A DNA stretch of 64,000 nucleotides, from assembly GCA_026075535.2 (NCBI GenBank), contig AP026549.1:4340001-4404000 (forward strand), read 5' to 3'. This document shows positions 43,401 through 55,912 of the stretch, in pieces. The position numbers and the translations under genes are program-made. How positions within the stretch are numbered: the first letter of the stretch is position 1; each line of letters begins with the position of its first letter. The notes below the pieces were generated by a model, which saw nothing but the letters and a program-made list of their open reading frames with translations, did not search any database and was not told the DNA's origin. The DNA comes from Tricholoma matsutake. Taxonomy: Eukaryota; Basidiomycota; Agaricomycetes; Agaricales; Tricholomataceae.

Positions 43401-45863
43401 TCAGTCAAATGCCCCACTACTGTTGTTGGTATCGTTTGCAATGTTGACTTCCTCTTCCGGCAAATCCTGGAATGGTTGTGTTAGCAAGAATGACTGTAAT
43501 ACATTTGTACCCACATGATCAAAAGCTACTGTAGTCCAGAGAACCCTTCTTTGAATGATGATTGGAGCCAAAATGAAATGACCAGAAAATTGCCCCAATG
43601 ATACGACCTCCCATTTTGCCAGATGATTTGCGGCCCAGATGCCAACACCTAGATCGATTGCCCTGAATGATGTCAACAACAGCCCTGACCACTGCAAACA
43701 TTGTACCAAAGAGACCAAGGAAAGTCCATCCTCAATGTGGATGCATCAGTCATGAATTTCCGAATGACCGCAAGAGCTAATGTGTGCTTGTTTGAACCAT
43801 GAGTCACAGACACCTGAAAAATGTAGTCAACTAGAATGGGAACCCGTGTATCGATATATGCATATCGGGCCGATTTGCCACGGGAATACTCTCCAGCTCC
43901 ATAGCAACGTTTAGATACCCAGACATGTGTGAATGACTTGACAGCACCTAAAAAGCTCTCTTGAGAGCATATCATTGCAAGCACAACATCCGAAATAAGC
44001 TCAAAAGATTCTGACCATGCCTGCTGCAGATAGTTGAAGACAAGGTGATATGAACCATGGCCAAGGGTCCGAAGTTGAATGAGCTGATGAAAACATGGAA
44101 AGTCAATGCGATCTACACCTAAGTTGAGAATCAAAATGGATAGGAACATGACCTCGCAACACACCCGGATTTGAAGCAGCTTGAATACAATGAATGTAGG
44201 ATTGGAGGGTACTGTGTCTTTCGGAGGTTCCACCCTTCAGGTAAGATTTCAGCAGTTTGACAGAATCATAGTCTTCATTTGGCCACGGATGTGGCATACA
44301 CTCAAAATGAGACAGCTATATCAGTGTTTTCAGTGTCACATTAAACCTCAGCTCACAAACTCACTGATTCTTGTATAAACATTGTCTTCCACCAGCCACA
44401 CATCATCGTCCCTTCTAATTCCCCCCTGGAATGACCGTGTGCCAGTGGAATGGTCCAAATGGATATTCTGCTTCACCACTTGAAACCTGCAAGACAGCAG
44501 CATCAGTCAGAGTATTCCATAACCCTTGCAATGTTTACCAGTCAATATTCATCTGTAATACGAGCCCATTGGGAAGTGCAACAAATTGTTGGGCTAACTC
44601 AAGAGTATTCATGTCATGAACTTCCCATGACCCATTTTGATGGCAGTCTAACCCAGCTTGAATTTCCCACCAACCCCATGCATCTATAATATCATGCATC
44701 AATTTGTCGGGGTCAGGATACATGTCAAATCCCAGATCTGTTGTTGGTGGCCGAATACCGAATTCATCACTCGGGCCCCTCCATTGCACAACTTTGCCAG
44801 GTCGGAGGCACATGCATTGGATGGCCCTGGAAAGCGGAACATAGGGAAGGATCAGCAATGGGGTCCTTTTCTCCATACCATCTGAAAGATGCTTTTGTAG
44901 AATAGAGGATTCCAGGACAGTTGACCTGGCAGCAGAATGGTGATTCAAGCTTTGAGAGTTCACAGGGAAGGTGCAAATGCCAACATATTGGACAAAGGAC
45001 CAAGTAAATAATGAACCCCTCAGTGGAGACACCAAGCCGTTTCTCTACCATTCCAATAGTTTGCGCGAAACTGTCAATGCCAGGAACATCAAGTCCAGCA
45101 TAGGCAGCTGAGCCAAAGGTGTTCACAAAGCTGTTCAACATGAGCAATGCGGCCTTGTGGGTCATGCCGTCAAAAGATACACCGAGAAAGATGTGTATAT
45201 ATGCGTTTCAGATGGCGGGGTGATCGTCAAATGCCCATGGCTGGTCCTGCACATGTTCGCCTGATCCACCATCTTCAGGTTGGTTCCAATTGAATAAGTC
45301 TTGGCAAGAGAGGAAAAGGGGGTCATGCGCAATGTTTTCAGAGTCATTTTCGAGAGATTCAGAGATTGAACTGGCCTCTGAGTCGCTATTGGACACGTCA
45401 TTCACCATTGAAAAATACCACTTGTCTGGACCACCATCTTCCGAATCTGAACTAAACAGCCTCCCATTTCCATCATATTCCATGTCCTCAACCTGCCAAT
45501 GAAAGCCACCGTTGGACTGTCCAACTTCAGATTCCACAACCCCTGCATTCATCTGGTCCATCTGGTCCATCCAACCATCAGATCTGCCCTCTGCCATTCC
45601 TTCATCACCTGAATCAGACCCAACATCAGCAAACAGCTGTCCAAACCCAGCTGATTGGCCATCATCATCCTCTGGGTTGTGGGTAGTAACCAGCATAGCG
45701 GAGCCTCTGTGGTTCCACGAGGCAATCCAAGTGTGTGATTGTTGTCCTCGCTATGCCTCCGAGTGGTCCACTGGCTTTGTATAAGACTGTTTGGACCAGA
45801 TCTATGGCAGATCAAGCATTTGCACCAGCAAGGAAGTGTGTCAGCTTTAGGCATTGGGCCCAC
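43401..45863 (-). pseudogene. Tnp2-family (CACTA-like) transposase gene, core deleted
   Basis: The N-terminal part has a CxCxxCH start (CWCKCLICHRSG), acidic text and DDHPAI, then a TGA where Arg is expected, then NAYIHIFLGVSFDGMTHKAA. LGVSTEGFIIYLVLCPICW and LPNGLVLQMNIDW follow. A 52-nt intron (44538-44487) separates W from FQVVKQN, giving the NIDWFQ motif of basidiomycete Tnp2-type transposases. The C-terminal part is also family-like: YSRGKSARYAYIDTRVPI, DLGVGIWAA and GHFILAPIIIQRRVLWTTVA (44000-43480). The catalytic Tnp2 domain that should lie between 44355 and 44235 is absent. Frameshifts occur near 45740 and 44890. In active relatives this protein cuts and pastes the element. Confidence 0.65.
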
Positions 45864-46274
45864 AAGTAGATGATGGTGGTATCAGGGTAACACGGAGTGA
45901 TATATTTCGGACAGTGCCAGGGAAGGCTCGAGTGAGAAATGGAGAATCTTACAAGTCCTGATATGAATAATGCACCGAGGAATATAACAAGAATATCAGT
46001 TGTAAAATCAAAATAATTATCAGGGAATACAGCTTGCTGTGATTTGGCTAATATATATCGAATATATCATATATAAATAGTGTATTTACCACAAGTGATT
46101 TCTGGTGGTCTTATACACTACATATGTGTAATGAATGTAATATATAGCTCAGTGACCTATGCATCGGACACAATCGGCACTGGCACCGGCAATGGCAACA
46201 GCATGGGGCTTTACCATTGGGCATCACCATTGGGAATCAGGATGGGGAGTTGGCATTCATTTGGTAGACCTATG
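45864..46274. other. AT-rich spacer
   Basis: No gene seen. Runs of ATAT around 46049-46080 and CACTAC near 46115 may belong to the end of the Tnp2-type element, but no clear inverted repeat could be confirmed. Confidence 0.35.
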
Positions 46275-47240
46275 TAGTATACAGACCTACAAAATCATGG
46301 CAGTGGCTGATGCCAATGCCAATGCCACCGAAAAAAAAATCCTGATGCCATACAGTGACATGTATGATAAACTCAGTAAATGCCCTGTTTGTGTGATAAT
46401 TAATTTGTTGTAGTATGAAGACTTACAAAATGAGGTTGGTGCCAAGTGTAGCTCAGAAACCCGGTGGCTGTGGCCAATGCTGATGCTGATGCCACCGAAA
46501 AAAAATCCTGATGCTGTACAGTGACATGTATGATAAACTCAGTAAATGCCCTGTTTATACAATAATTAATTTGTTGTAGTATGAAGACTTACAAAATGAG
46601 GGTGGTGCCAAATGCTGCTCAGCAACCCAGTGGCTGTGCCAATGCCGATGCTGATGCCACCTAAAAGAAATTCCTGATGCTGATGCCTTGTTTATGCAAT
46701 AATTAATTTATTCAATGTAGTATGCAGACCTACAAAATGAGGTTGGTACTGAGTGGTGCTCAGCACCCCAGTGGCTGTGGCCGATGCCGATGCCGATGCC
46801 ACCGAAAAAAAATCCTGATGCCATACAGTGACATGTATGATAAACTCAGTAAATGCCCTGATTACGCAATAATTAATTTGTTTTAGTATAAAGACTTACA
46901 AAATGAGGTCCATGCTGAGTGCTGCTCAGCATCCCAGTGGCTGTGACTGATGCCACCTAAAAAAAATCCTGATGCCAAAGGTTGTACAGTGTCACATATG
47001 ATAAACTCAGTAAAGGCCTCATTTAAGTGACAATTAACAATTAACTTGTTGTAGTATGCAAACCAAGACAATGAGGTCAGTGCCAAGTGCTGCTTGGCAA
47101 CCTGGTGGCTTTGGCCAATGCCACCAAGGAAAATTTCTCGATGCTGCAAGGTGCACAGTGTGGTGTATGATTTATTCAGTAGAGTCAAAGCCTCATTTAC
47201 ATTTTGTTGTAGTATGCAGACCTACAGAATGAGGTATGAT
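46275..47240 (+). repeat. Satellite array, direct arm (about 6 units)
   Basis: Units of about 140-170 bp start TAGTATGAAGACTTACAAAA (46275, 46413, 46575, 46718, 46884, 47051, and a partial one at 47211). They contain CAGTGGCTGTGGCCAATGCC, an A-run, GTGACATGTATGATAAACTC and AATTAATTTGTTG. Several have internal deletions. Confidence 0.8.
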
Positions 47241-47365
47241 GTTGGAGGAAATTACATGCAAGTCTGGAGGTTGAACTACCTCAACAGATGGACATGGCAA
47301 TGGAGGGGATGGAGTTGAGGGTTAGTACACAATTATTGTGGATAGAGATCATTGGATAAACAAAA

Positions 47366-48745
47366 GCATTTACTGAGTTTCTCATACATGTCACTGTACA
47401 GCATTGGGAATTTTTTTTCAGTAGCATCAGCCACGGCAACAGGGGGGCCGAGCAGCACTTGGCACTGAGCTCATTGTCTAGGTCTGCATCCTACAACAAA
47501 TTAATTATCACTTAAATGAGGCCTTTACTGAGTTTATCATATGTGACATTGTACAACTGTTGGCAGCGGGAATTTTTTTAGGTGGCATTGGCCACAGCCA
47601 GTGGGTTGCTGAGCAGCACTCGGCACCGACCTCATTTTGTAAGTCTTCATACTACAGCAAATTAATCATCACATAAACAGGGCATTTACTGAGTTTATCA
47701 TACATGTCACTGTATGGCATCAGGATTCTTTTTGGTGGCATCGGCATCGGCATCGGCCACAGCAACCAGGTTGCTGAGCAGCATTTGGCACCACCCTCAT
47801 TTTGTAAGTCTTCATACTACAACAAATTAATTATTGTATAAACAGGGCATTTACTGAGTTTATCATACATGTCACTGTATGGCATCAGGATTTTTTTTCG
47901 GTGGCATTGGCATTGGCATTGGCCACAGCCACTAGGGTGCTGAGCACCACTCAGCACCAACCTCATTTTGTAGGTCTGCATACTACATTGAATAAATTAA
48001 TTATTGCATAAACAAGGCATCAGCATCGGGAATTTCTTTTAGGTGGCATCAGCATCAGCATTGGCACAGCCACTGGGTTGCCAAGCAGCACTTGGCACCA
48101 CCCTCATTTTATAAGTCTTCATACTACAACAAATTAATTATCACATAAACAGGGCATTTACTGAGTATATCATACATGACACCATACACCCTTTGGCATC
48201 GAGATCTTTTTAGATGGCAGTGGCATCAGCATCAGCATTGGCATCAGCACAGCCACCGGGTTGCCAAGCAGCACTCAGCACTGATTTCATTTTGTAAGTC
48301 TTCATACTACAACAAATTAAGTATCACATGAACAGGGCATTTACTGAGTATATCATACATGACACTGTACAACCTTTGGCATCAAGATTTTTTTAGATGG
48401 CAGTGGCATTGGCAGTGGCATTGGCATTGGCATTGGCATTGGCATTGGCATTGGCATTGGCATTGGCATTGGCATTGGCATTGGCATTGGCATTGGCATT
48501 GGCATTGGCATTGGCATTGGCATCAGCATTGGCATTGGCCACAGCCACTGGGGTGCTGCACACCACTTATCATACATGTCACTGTACGGCATCAGGATTT
48601 TTTTTTCGGTGGCATTGGCATTGGCATTGGCCACAGCCACCAGGTTGCCAAGCAGCACTTGGCACCAACCTCATTTTGTAAGTCTTCATACTACAACAAA
48701 TTAATTATCACATAAACAGGGCATTTACTGAGTATATCATATGAC
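47366..48745 (-). repeat. Satellite array, inverted arm (about 8 units)
   Basis: The same unit in reverse complement (TTTACTGAGTTTATCATACA ... TTTTGTAAGTCTTCATACTA), starting near 47368 and repeated to the edge of element IV. The two arms face each other across about 125 bp, making one large imperfect palindrome. Confidence 0.8.
48408..48525 (+). repeat. (TTGGCA)n microsatellite inside the satellite
   Basis: About 18 nearly perfect copies of ATTGGC/TTGGCA have expanded from the GGCATTGGCATTGGCC word present in other units. Confidence 0.9.
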
Positions 48746-48893
48746 ACCTGTTAGGAAACCACCCCATTACCTGATAAAATTTCATTTTTATTGTACCATG
48801 TCGAATTACGCCCAATGACACCAAATGATGCTACACTTTGATAGCGTGAGAATTTTATTTCACACACATCAAGATGTATGTGCATGTACACAC

Positions 48894-49319
48894 TGTAAGG
48901 GGACTAGGGGGGGTGCCCTGTGTGTTTCTCCTATTTTTTACGTTCATTCTATATTTTTCCTCACTTCATTTCCTTCTATTCTTCATTTTCTATGATTTTT
49001 CTGGATTTTATTACTAATCTCCCTTTCTATCATGTTTGTGGATGTTGACAGTTTTATATTTAGAGGCGGAGCACCCCTTCTGACATCTACCCCTTGGTAT
49101 GATGTCATTCGGTGGCCTTGATCTGCCTATCTTTGCCTTTTCTATTTTTAGGTTATTATTTGATTTTTGTTGTCTTCACATATACTGGGCATCGGCAAAG
49201 GGATCCTTAGAGTTTTCTCTTCAGATTTCCCTTTGCTAGGTGTGCCCCCAATCCTTGTAATATGTAGTATAATTTTAACTTTGGATTCCCCTTTGCTAGA
49301 GGCTGAGGTTGCCCTTATA
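48894..49319 (+). repeat. 5' LTR of element V
   Basis: 426 bp, from TGTAAGGGGACTAGG to GTTGCCCTTATA. It contains the self-priming word AGAGTTTTCT at 49209-49218, about 30 nt after CATATACT. Confidence 0.88.
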
Positions 49320-49321
49320 GT

Positions 49322-49331
49322 AGAAAACTCT
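49322..49331 (+). promoter_or_regulatory. Predicted self-priming primer binding site, element V
   Basis: AGAAAACTCT begins two bases after the LTR and is a perfect complement of 49209-49218, the same geometry as in the other Gypsy family. Confidence 0.6.
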
Positions 49332-49484
49332 CTCCTAAGGCCCGAAATCGCAAATGCACTGCCCAAGATAGGCAGGTACAGAGTGGACGACACTTCCCAA
49401 AGCTCCACAGACTCCCTATACACCATTCCAGACAGTCCCGCCTTTACTGCACCCCCATTTTTGCCAAATGCGCCCCCTAGCAAG

Positions 49485-50571
49485 ATGGACACATCAGAGC
49501 AACTCGATGCGCTTGAAAGCGATGTTTCCGGAACACGCATGCAAATCGATTCACTTAAATCTGTGATCGAAAACTTCGTCAGGACCCTCCAGACTAACCC
49601 TACGACCAATATTCCCCCCATTGTGACTCCAAGCATGCCCAACAACAACGTGCTGCCAAACGCACCCACTAAAGAGTGCACCCAGATCAAACCATCTCCC
49701 CCTGCCGAATTTAATGGTGCACGTGTGCAGGGGCATGCATTCCTTAATTCCTGTGAGTTATACATCAGTCTCCAGTCACATCAATTTGTCAATGAGGCTG
49801 CAAAATTTTATTGGGCCTTCACATACATGAAATCTGAATGCGCCTATCTCTACATGGACCATATTCTGTGCCAAACTAAAGAGCTCAGTTCTCTACCTTT
49901 CTCCACTTGGGGTGACTTTTGAGCAGAGTTTGTACGCCACTTTTGTCCCCTCAATGAGTGCCACTGAGCAGTGACATGGCTCGAGTCATCCTCTTACCAC
50001 CAGGCATGTTGATCCATGGACGATTATATCAATGAGTTTAAGGATTTGGTGGACATGGCAGGATATGGGAGTGGGCTACCAGTGGTGGTGAAGTTCCAAC
50101 AGGGCCTCAATCGAGAAATTCAGGACAAAGATTGCACAGATGTTGGAAGGGCGCCCAGCAGACGATGATATCTATGCTTGGTATGAAGCTGCTTCACTCT
50201 GTGACAAGAACCAACTCACAAATGCAGCGTTTAACACTGTATTCTGTGCTCCAACTACCACTCATGTGCCCTACACCTTCAATTGAGCCCTTCCCTGCCA
50301 TAACCCCATTCCTGTTCATCAGACTCCCACACCAGCTGTCAATGTCCTGGTACCAATGGATCTTGATGCGGCCACCAGCCGTGCGCATAGGTTGGATCTC
50401 TGCTACTGCTGTGGGGAAACTGGGCACAGGGCCAGAGCATGTCCCCATCATCAGGATATCTGCATGCTCACCCCCGAGGGGCGAGATGAACTCCTCCAAG
50501 ACTTGTTGGCACTTGTAGATGTTGAGGAAGCAAAGGATCAGGTGCAGAGGAGATCAAGTCAGAAGTTGTAG
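49485..50571 (+). pseudogene. Gag of element V (broken)
   Basis: The likely start is MDTSEQLDALE at 49485. A coiled-coil N-terminus (SDVSGTRMQIDSLKSVIENF) and gag core (EFNGARVQGHAFLNSCELYI, FYWAFTYMKSECAYLY) end at TGA 49920-49922. After frame changes the CCHC knuckle CYCCGETGHRARAC is found near 50400-50440, and the last frame stops at 50571. Confidence 0.8.
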
Positions 50572-50599
50572 AGGAGCAGGATTTTTCTATTCACAGTGA

Positions 50600-53500
50600 G
50601 TGAATTGTACACCCTCACTGCCTGTCCATAACCACTTTGAAGTCTTGTCAGTTGAATCCCTGGAGAATGAATCTAGTTCTGTGACTGTTCCCCTCTCTGA
50701 CCCTTCGAAGTTGGCTGAAGATGTACCTGCTCTTCCCATCTCTCCCTCTGCTCCACACCCCAAAATTAAATCATGGGAGCGTAAACTACCATGCAGATAT
50801 ATTGTTGCGTCCACTCCCTCTACACATTCCTTGAACCTAGCAATCAAACTGCAGACTACCGACACTGGACAGATACTCGGTGTCTCTGTGCTCCTGGACT
50901 CTGGTATGACCAGTCTCTTCATTGATGCGCATCTCGCACAACAACATCACCTGAATACTCGCTCACTCTCGCATCTGATACCTGTTTATAATGTGGATGG
51001 GTCCCCAAACAAAGCTGGTGCCATTCAAGAGGTTGTAGACCTGGTCCTCCTTTACAAAGATCATAGTGAGCATGCTCTTTTTGCTGTCACTCAATTAGGA
51101 AAGCAGAAGGTGATTTTGGGCTATCCGTGGCTTCGAGACCATAACCCAGAGGTCTACTGGCGTACCAGGGAGGTTACCATGAGCCAATGTCCATCCTGCT
51201 GTTGTACTTGTTTCACAGAAGCCAGGCAAGAATGTCATGGACAGAGGGCCACAATACAACATACTCAGAAGTGTCATGCCAGACCCCTGCCTATACCTGA
51301 AGTGGAGTTAGAAGGGGTTCCTGATCTGATGCTGGACTCAGATGATGATGATGATGAGGAGCCAGAGGAAGTGGAGGAAGGTGATCAGATCTTCTACACT
51401 GTGATTTGTCCATCGCATGAGGTGTGTGTTACATTGAACATATCCCAACGCCTCGCCGAGGCCTTCCACAAAAACAATGCTGCTAAATCCTCTACTAATT
51501 CTTTGCTTCCTCATCTCCATGAGTTCAGGGACATGTTCTCCAAGGAATTGTTCGACTCTCTCCCTGCGTGCAAGCCGTGGGATCATCTGATCGAACTCAC
51601 CCCTGGTGCAACCCCTTCATCCTGCAAGGTCTATCCTCTCTCTCCTGAAGAACAGTGACAGATTGACCAGTTCATCAACGAGCACCTGGCCTCTGGACGT
51701 ATTCGACCATTGAAGTCACCCATGGCCTCTCCCTTTTTCATTGTCAAGAAGAAGGATGGCTCACTTCAACCAGTTCAAGACTACAGAAGGCTCAACAACA
51801 TCACAGTCAAAAATCGTTACCCATTACCTCTCATCTCTGAACTCGTGAACCAGCTCCATGGAGCCCGATACTTCACCAAGCTCGACATCCATTGGGGCTA
51901 CAATAATGTGAGGATAAAGGAGGGAGATGAGTAGAAGGCAGCCTTTCATACCAACCGTGGTCTTTTGAACCACTCGTCATGTTCTTTGGCCTTACTAATA
52001 GTCCTGCCACCTTTCAGACCATGATGACCAACATTTTCCACAACCTCATCCTCGAAGGCGTGGTTTGCAGCTATCTCGATGACATCCTCATCTTCACTCA
52101 CACGGTTGAAGAGCACCGTCGCATCACGCACCTCGTCCTAGAAAGGCTTCGACGGTACAAACTCTACCTTTGTCAGGACAAGCGTGAGTTTGAGAAGACC
52201 AAGATTGAGTACCTCAGCCTGATTATCTTGGAGGGTCAGGTGGAGATGGATCCTATCAAGGTGAATGGGGTCATGGCTTGGCCAACACCCACGAACAAGA
52301 AAGAGGTGCAGTCTTTCCTGGGCTTCATCAATTTCTATCAGCATTTTATCAAGGATTTCTCACATCATGCACAACCACTGGTCGACTTGACAGGAAAGGA
52401 GGCATGGAGGTGGGATAATGCACAACAGGAGGCATTCAAAAAGCTTAAGGAGATGGTCACTTCCACTCCCATTCTTACCTTTGCTGACAATTCACATCCT
52501 TTTCATGTAGAAGCTGACAGTTCTGACTTTGCAATGGGCACTGTGTTGTCTCAGCAGTCTCCGGAGGACCAGAAGTGGCATCCTGTTGTGTTCTACTCCA
52601 AAAGCCTTAGTGCTGTAGAGTGAAACTACGAGATCCATAACAAGGAGATGTTGGCGGTAATGCATGCATTTGAGGAGTGGCGACACTTCCTCAAGGGTGC
52701 CCAACACAAGGTGGAAATTTGGACAGATCACAAGAATCACGAGTACTTTATGACGGCCAAGAAATTGAACCATTGTCAAGCTTGTTGGTCCCTGTATCTA
52801 TCCAGATTTGACTTCTCCTTGCACCACTGTCTGGATTGCAGCATGGGGAAGACCAATGCCCTCTCCCAATGCACAGACCATGGGGATGGCAGCAATGACA
52901 CCCAAAACATTGTATTGTTGTAGCCAGACCTGTTCACCATTTGGGCACTGGAAGGCATCTCACCCCAGGGCAAGGAGCAGGACATCCTATGTGACATTCA
53001 TTGCACAAACTGTAGCGGTTTACATGAGGATGTTGTTGCCCGAGCTGTTAAAGAACTGAGGAAGGGATCCACCCTTTCCTTGTGTGCGGCAGAGTGGGCT
53101 GAAAAAGAGGACTTGTTGTATTTCAGGGATCACATCTACATCCCCAATGACCCAGACCCTTGCTGGTGCATCATATCCCAACACCATGACTCACAGATTG
53201 CTGGTCATCCTGAATGCTGGAAGACCTTGGAGCTCACCTCACAGAATTATTGGTGGCCGCAAATGTCACAGCTCATTGGTCAGTATTGTCACACTTGTGA
53301 CCTTTGCTTACACACCAAGATTCCTCATCACAAACCCATTGGCGAGCTACACCCTCTTCCTGTTCCAGAGAGTCGTTGGGATGTTGTCAGCGTCAACTTT
53401 GTGGTGGAGTTGCCAGAGTCAAATGGGTTTGATGCGGTGATGTGCACAGTTGATTCAGTGGGAAAACATGCTCACTTCATTCCCACTCACACCACTGTCA

Positions 53501-54400
53501 GTGCCCTGGGTGCCGCCCAACTCTACCTCCACCATGTGTGGAAATTACATGGACTTCCTGGCGCTTGCCTATCTGATTGTGGCCTTCATGGCAGAGTTCA
53601 CTTGTGAGCTGTACTGACTTCTGGGGATCAAACTCCTTGCTTCAACCACTTATCACCCACAAACCAACGGCCAGACTGAGCGAGTCAACCAGGAATTGGA
53701 GCAGTACATTTGCATCTTTGTCAATGAATGCTAGGACAATTGGGATGATCTTCTCCCCTTGGCCGAGTTTGGATACAACAACCATGTCCATGCTTCCACT
53801 CAACAGACCCCTTTCCTCTTAGACACTGGACAACATCCACGCATGGGATTTGAACCTCACCAAACTCCCTCACACATTGAGATGGTGAATGAGTTCACAG
53901 AACACATGTGGGATAGCTTGGAGGAGGCAAAGGCAAAGGACGACATGGCGCACTTTTACAACCAACGCCATTCTCTGACCCCTCAGTACAAGGTTGGTGA
54001 TTGAGTTTATCTTGACTCCAGTGACATCTCCACTACACATCCATCCAAGAAACTCGCTCATCGCTTCCTGGGACCTTTCCCCATCATCAAGTGTGTTGGA
54101 ATGCATGCCTATCATCTATGCCTCCCAGCCTCCATGTCCAGACTCCACCCAGTGTTCCATGTCGTCAAACTCCTTCCAGCTCCCCCAGATCCATTCCTGG
54201 GATGCCATTCACGCCCACCACCACCGCCTACAGTGATCGAGGGAGAACCCCAATATGAAGTTGAGTCAATCTTGGACAGCTGGTTGCATCGAGAAAAACT
54301 ACAGTATTTGGTGCATTGGAAGGGTTATGGGTATGAGGAGAACTCATGGGTCAAAGAGTCCGATGTGAATGCCCCTCAGTTAGTCAAGGAATTCCACTGA
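50600..54400 (+). pseudogene. Pol of element V: protease, RT, RNase H, integrase, chromodomain
   Basis: The protease has LLDSGMTSLFID (near 50895). The acidic linker is DSDDDDDEEPEEVEEG. RT has [20 protein letters not shown] and an intact catalytic YLDDILIF (near 52070, codons GAT-GAC). RNase H covers 52500-52900. The integrase has GHPECWKTLELTSQNYWW with CDLC. Its first catalytic block reads SVNF instead of SVDF, a GAC-to-AAC change at a CpG, then DGL-like debris and [10 protein letters not shown]. The chromodomain is VESILDSWL, LQYLVHWKGYGYEENSW. Stops at 51656, 51932, 52621, 52921, 53605 and 54002 break it. Confidence 0.85.
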
Positions 54401-54482
54401 TGGCACACTGCTGCACTGCATTGCATTCAAGTCACTGAATTTGGTTGTATGCAATTTTGAATGGATCGGGGTGATGCATCTT

Positions 54483-54495
54483 AGAGAGGGGGTGA
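54483..54495 (+). promoter_or_regulatory. Polypurine tract of element V
   Basis: AGAGAGGGGGTGA lies immediately before the 3' LTR. Confidence 0.7.
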
Positions 54496-55912
54496 TGTAA
54501 GGGGACTAGGGGGACTAGGGGGGGTGCCCTGTGTGTTTCTCCTATTTTTTATGTTCGTTCTATATTTTTCCTCACTTCATTTCCTTCTATTCTTCATTTC
54601 CTATGATTTTTCCGGATTTTATTACTAATTTCCCTTTCTATCATGTTTGTGCATGTTGACAGTTTTGTATTTAGAGGTGGAGCACCCCTTCCGACATCTA
54701 CCCCTTGGTATGATGTCATTCGGCGGCCTTGATCTGCCTATCTCCACATTTTCTATTTTTAGGTTATTATCAGCCTCCTACCCATGCCCTCTGGAAGAGT
54801 CCGTGATCACTCACCATAGTTTTCATTCTCAGCTTTCCCGCAGTTTGATTGTCCAAAACCTCCTTTTTTGTAACTCTTCCAGAGGGCCTGGCATCAAACA
54901 TCTGTCAATAGACATCGCCACCGTTATGAGTGACTGATCAATGTCCATTCAGTCGTACCGTGTTAAACTTTTTTTTGCTTATGTAAACTTAAACTTGGAT
55001 TAACGTGTACAACTTGTAAATTTGGTCATGTTTGTACTTTCAATGGGAAATCTTCTGCAAGTCATTCCTCAACAATCATGCCACATTTTGGCATGATTCT
55101 GTAGTCTATCTTATACTACTAATTGAACTCTAGAGTCTCACACAATTTATCTATTTTTTGGTTGATATCTGTGAAAGTTAGGTTGACACCTGCCAATTAT
55201 GTGTGTGCAAGCAATATCTCAAGAACTAATGGTCAGAGAAATAAGCTGAGGGCAGTATAGTGTCAAGAATAATAGGTAATAGATCCTCATGCAAAAAATG
55301 AGCCCTTGTGGCCAGTAGGTGGGTGTCAATGCCAAGTGTGTAGCTTCCCAAATTGTCAATCACACTTCAAAGCAGCATTCAGCCAGCACAAGGGCCATGG
55401 GCTCATTTTTTGCATTGGGAGCCATCATGTGGCATGATTGTTGAGGAATGACTTGCAGAAGATTTCCCATTGAAAGTACAAACATGACCAAATTTACAAG
55501 TTGTACACGTTAATCCAAGTTTAAGTTTACATAAGCAAAAAAAAGTTTAACATGGTACGACTGAAATGGATATTGATCAGTCATTCATAATGGTGGTGAT
55601 GTCTATTGACAGATGTTTGATGCCAGGCCCTCTGGAAGAGTTACAAAAAAGAAGGTTTCGGACAATCAAACTGTGGGAAAGCTGAGAATGAAAACTATGG
55701 TGAGCGATCATGGACTCTTCCAGAGGGCATGGGTAGGAGGCTGGGTTATTATATGATTTTTGTTGTCTTCACATATACTGGTCATCAGCAAAGGGATCCT
55801 TAGAGTTTTCTCTTCGGATTTCCCTTTGCTAGGTGTGCCCCCAATCCCTGTAATATGTAGTATAATTTTAACTTTGGATTTCCCTTTGCTAGAGGCTGAG
55901 GTTGCCCTTATA
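54496..55912 (+). repeat. 3' LTR of element V, split by a MULE-like insert
   Basis: Pieces 54496-54770 and 55753-55912. The left part has an extra copy of GGGGGACTA compared with the 5' LTR. Confidence 0.86.
54771..55743. mobile_element. MULE-like non-autonomous element with 316-bp inverted repeats
   Basis: 973 bp, ends CAGCCTCCTACCC and GGGTAGGAGGCTG. GGTTATTAT flanks both sides (54762-54770 and 55744-55752), a 9-bp duplication. The arms (54771-55086 and 55427-55743) are complementary over about 316 bp with few differences. Long inverted repeats with a 9-bp duplication are the hallmark of Mutator-like elements. The 340-bp centre has a second inverted repeat (GCAAAAAATGAGCCC) and no gene. 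Confidence 0.8.

Larger units (their letters stand above)
48894..55912 (+). mobile_element. Ty3/Gypsy element V (second family)
   Basis: Its LTRs begin TGTAAG and end CTTATA. It is flanked by CACAC (48889-48893) and CACAT (55913-55917), a 5-bp duplication with one C/T change, inside the LTR of IV. About 6.0 kb without the MULE-like insert. It encodes gag, protease, RT, RNase H, integrase and a chromodomain, with a polypurine tract AGAGAGGGGGTGA before the 3' LTR. It is clearly diverged from the I-IV/VII family in every domain. Confidence 0.9.

Noticed and set aside
31236..46082. CACTATT / AATAGTG as possible CACTA termini with a CAT/TAT duplication
   Set aside because: Only seven bases match, the subterminal sequences are placed asymmetrically and the duplication is not identical. 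Too weak to set element ends.
48353..48715. Open frames encoding MPMPMP- and ALALAL-type repeats
   Set aside because: They are frames of the TTGGCA microsatellite and its flanking satellite units, without start context or conserved sequence.
46275..48745. CRISPR-like array
   Set aside because: The units are long, degenerate and without unique spacers, and the organism is eukaryotic.
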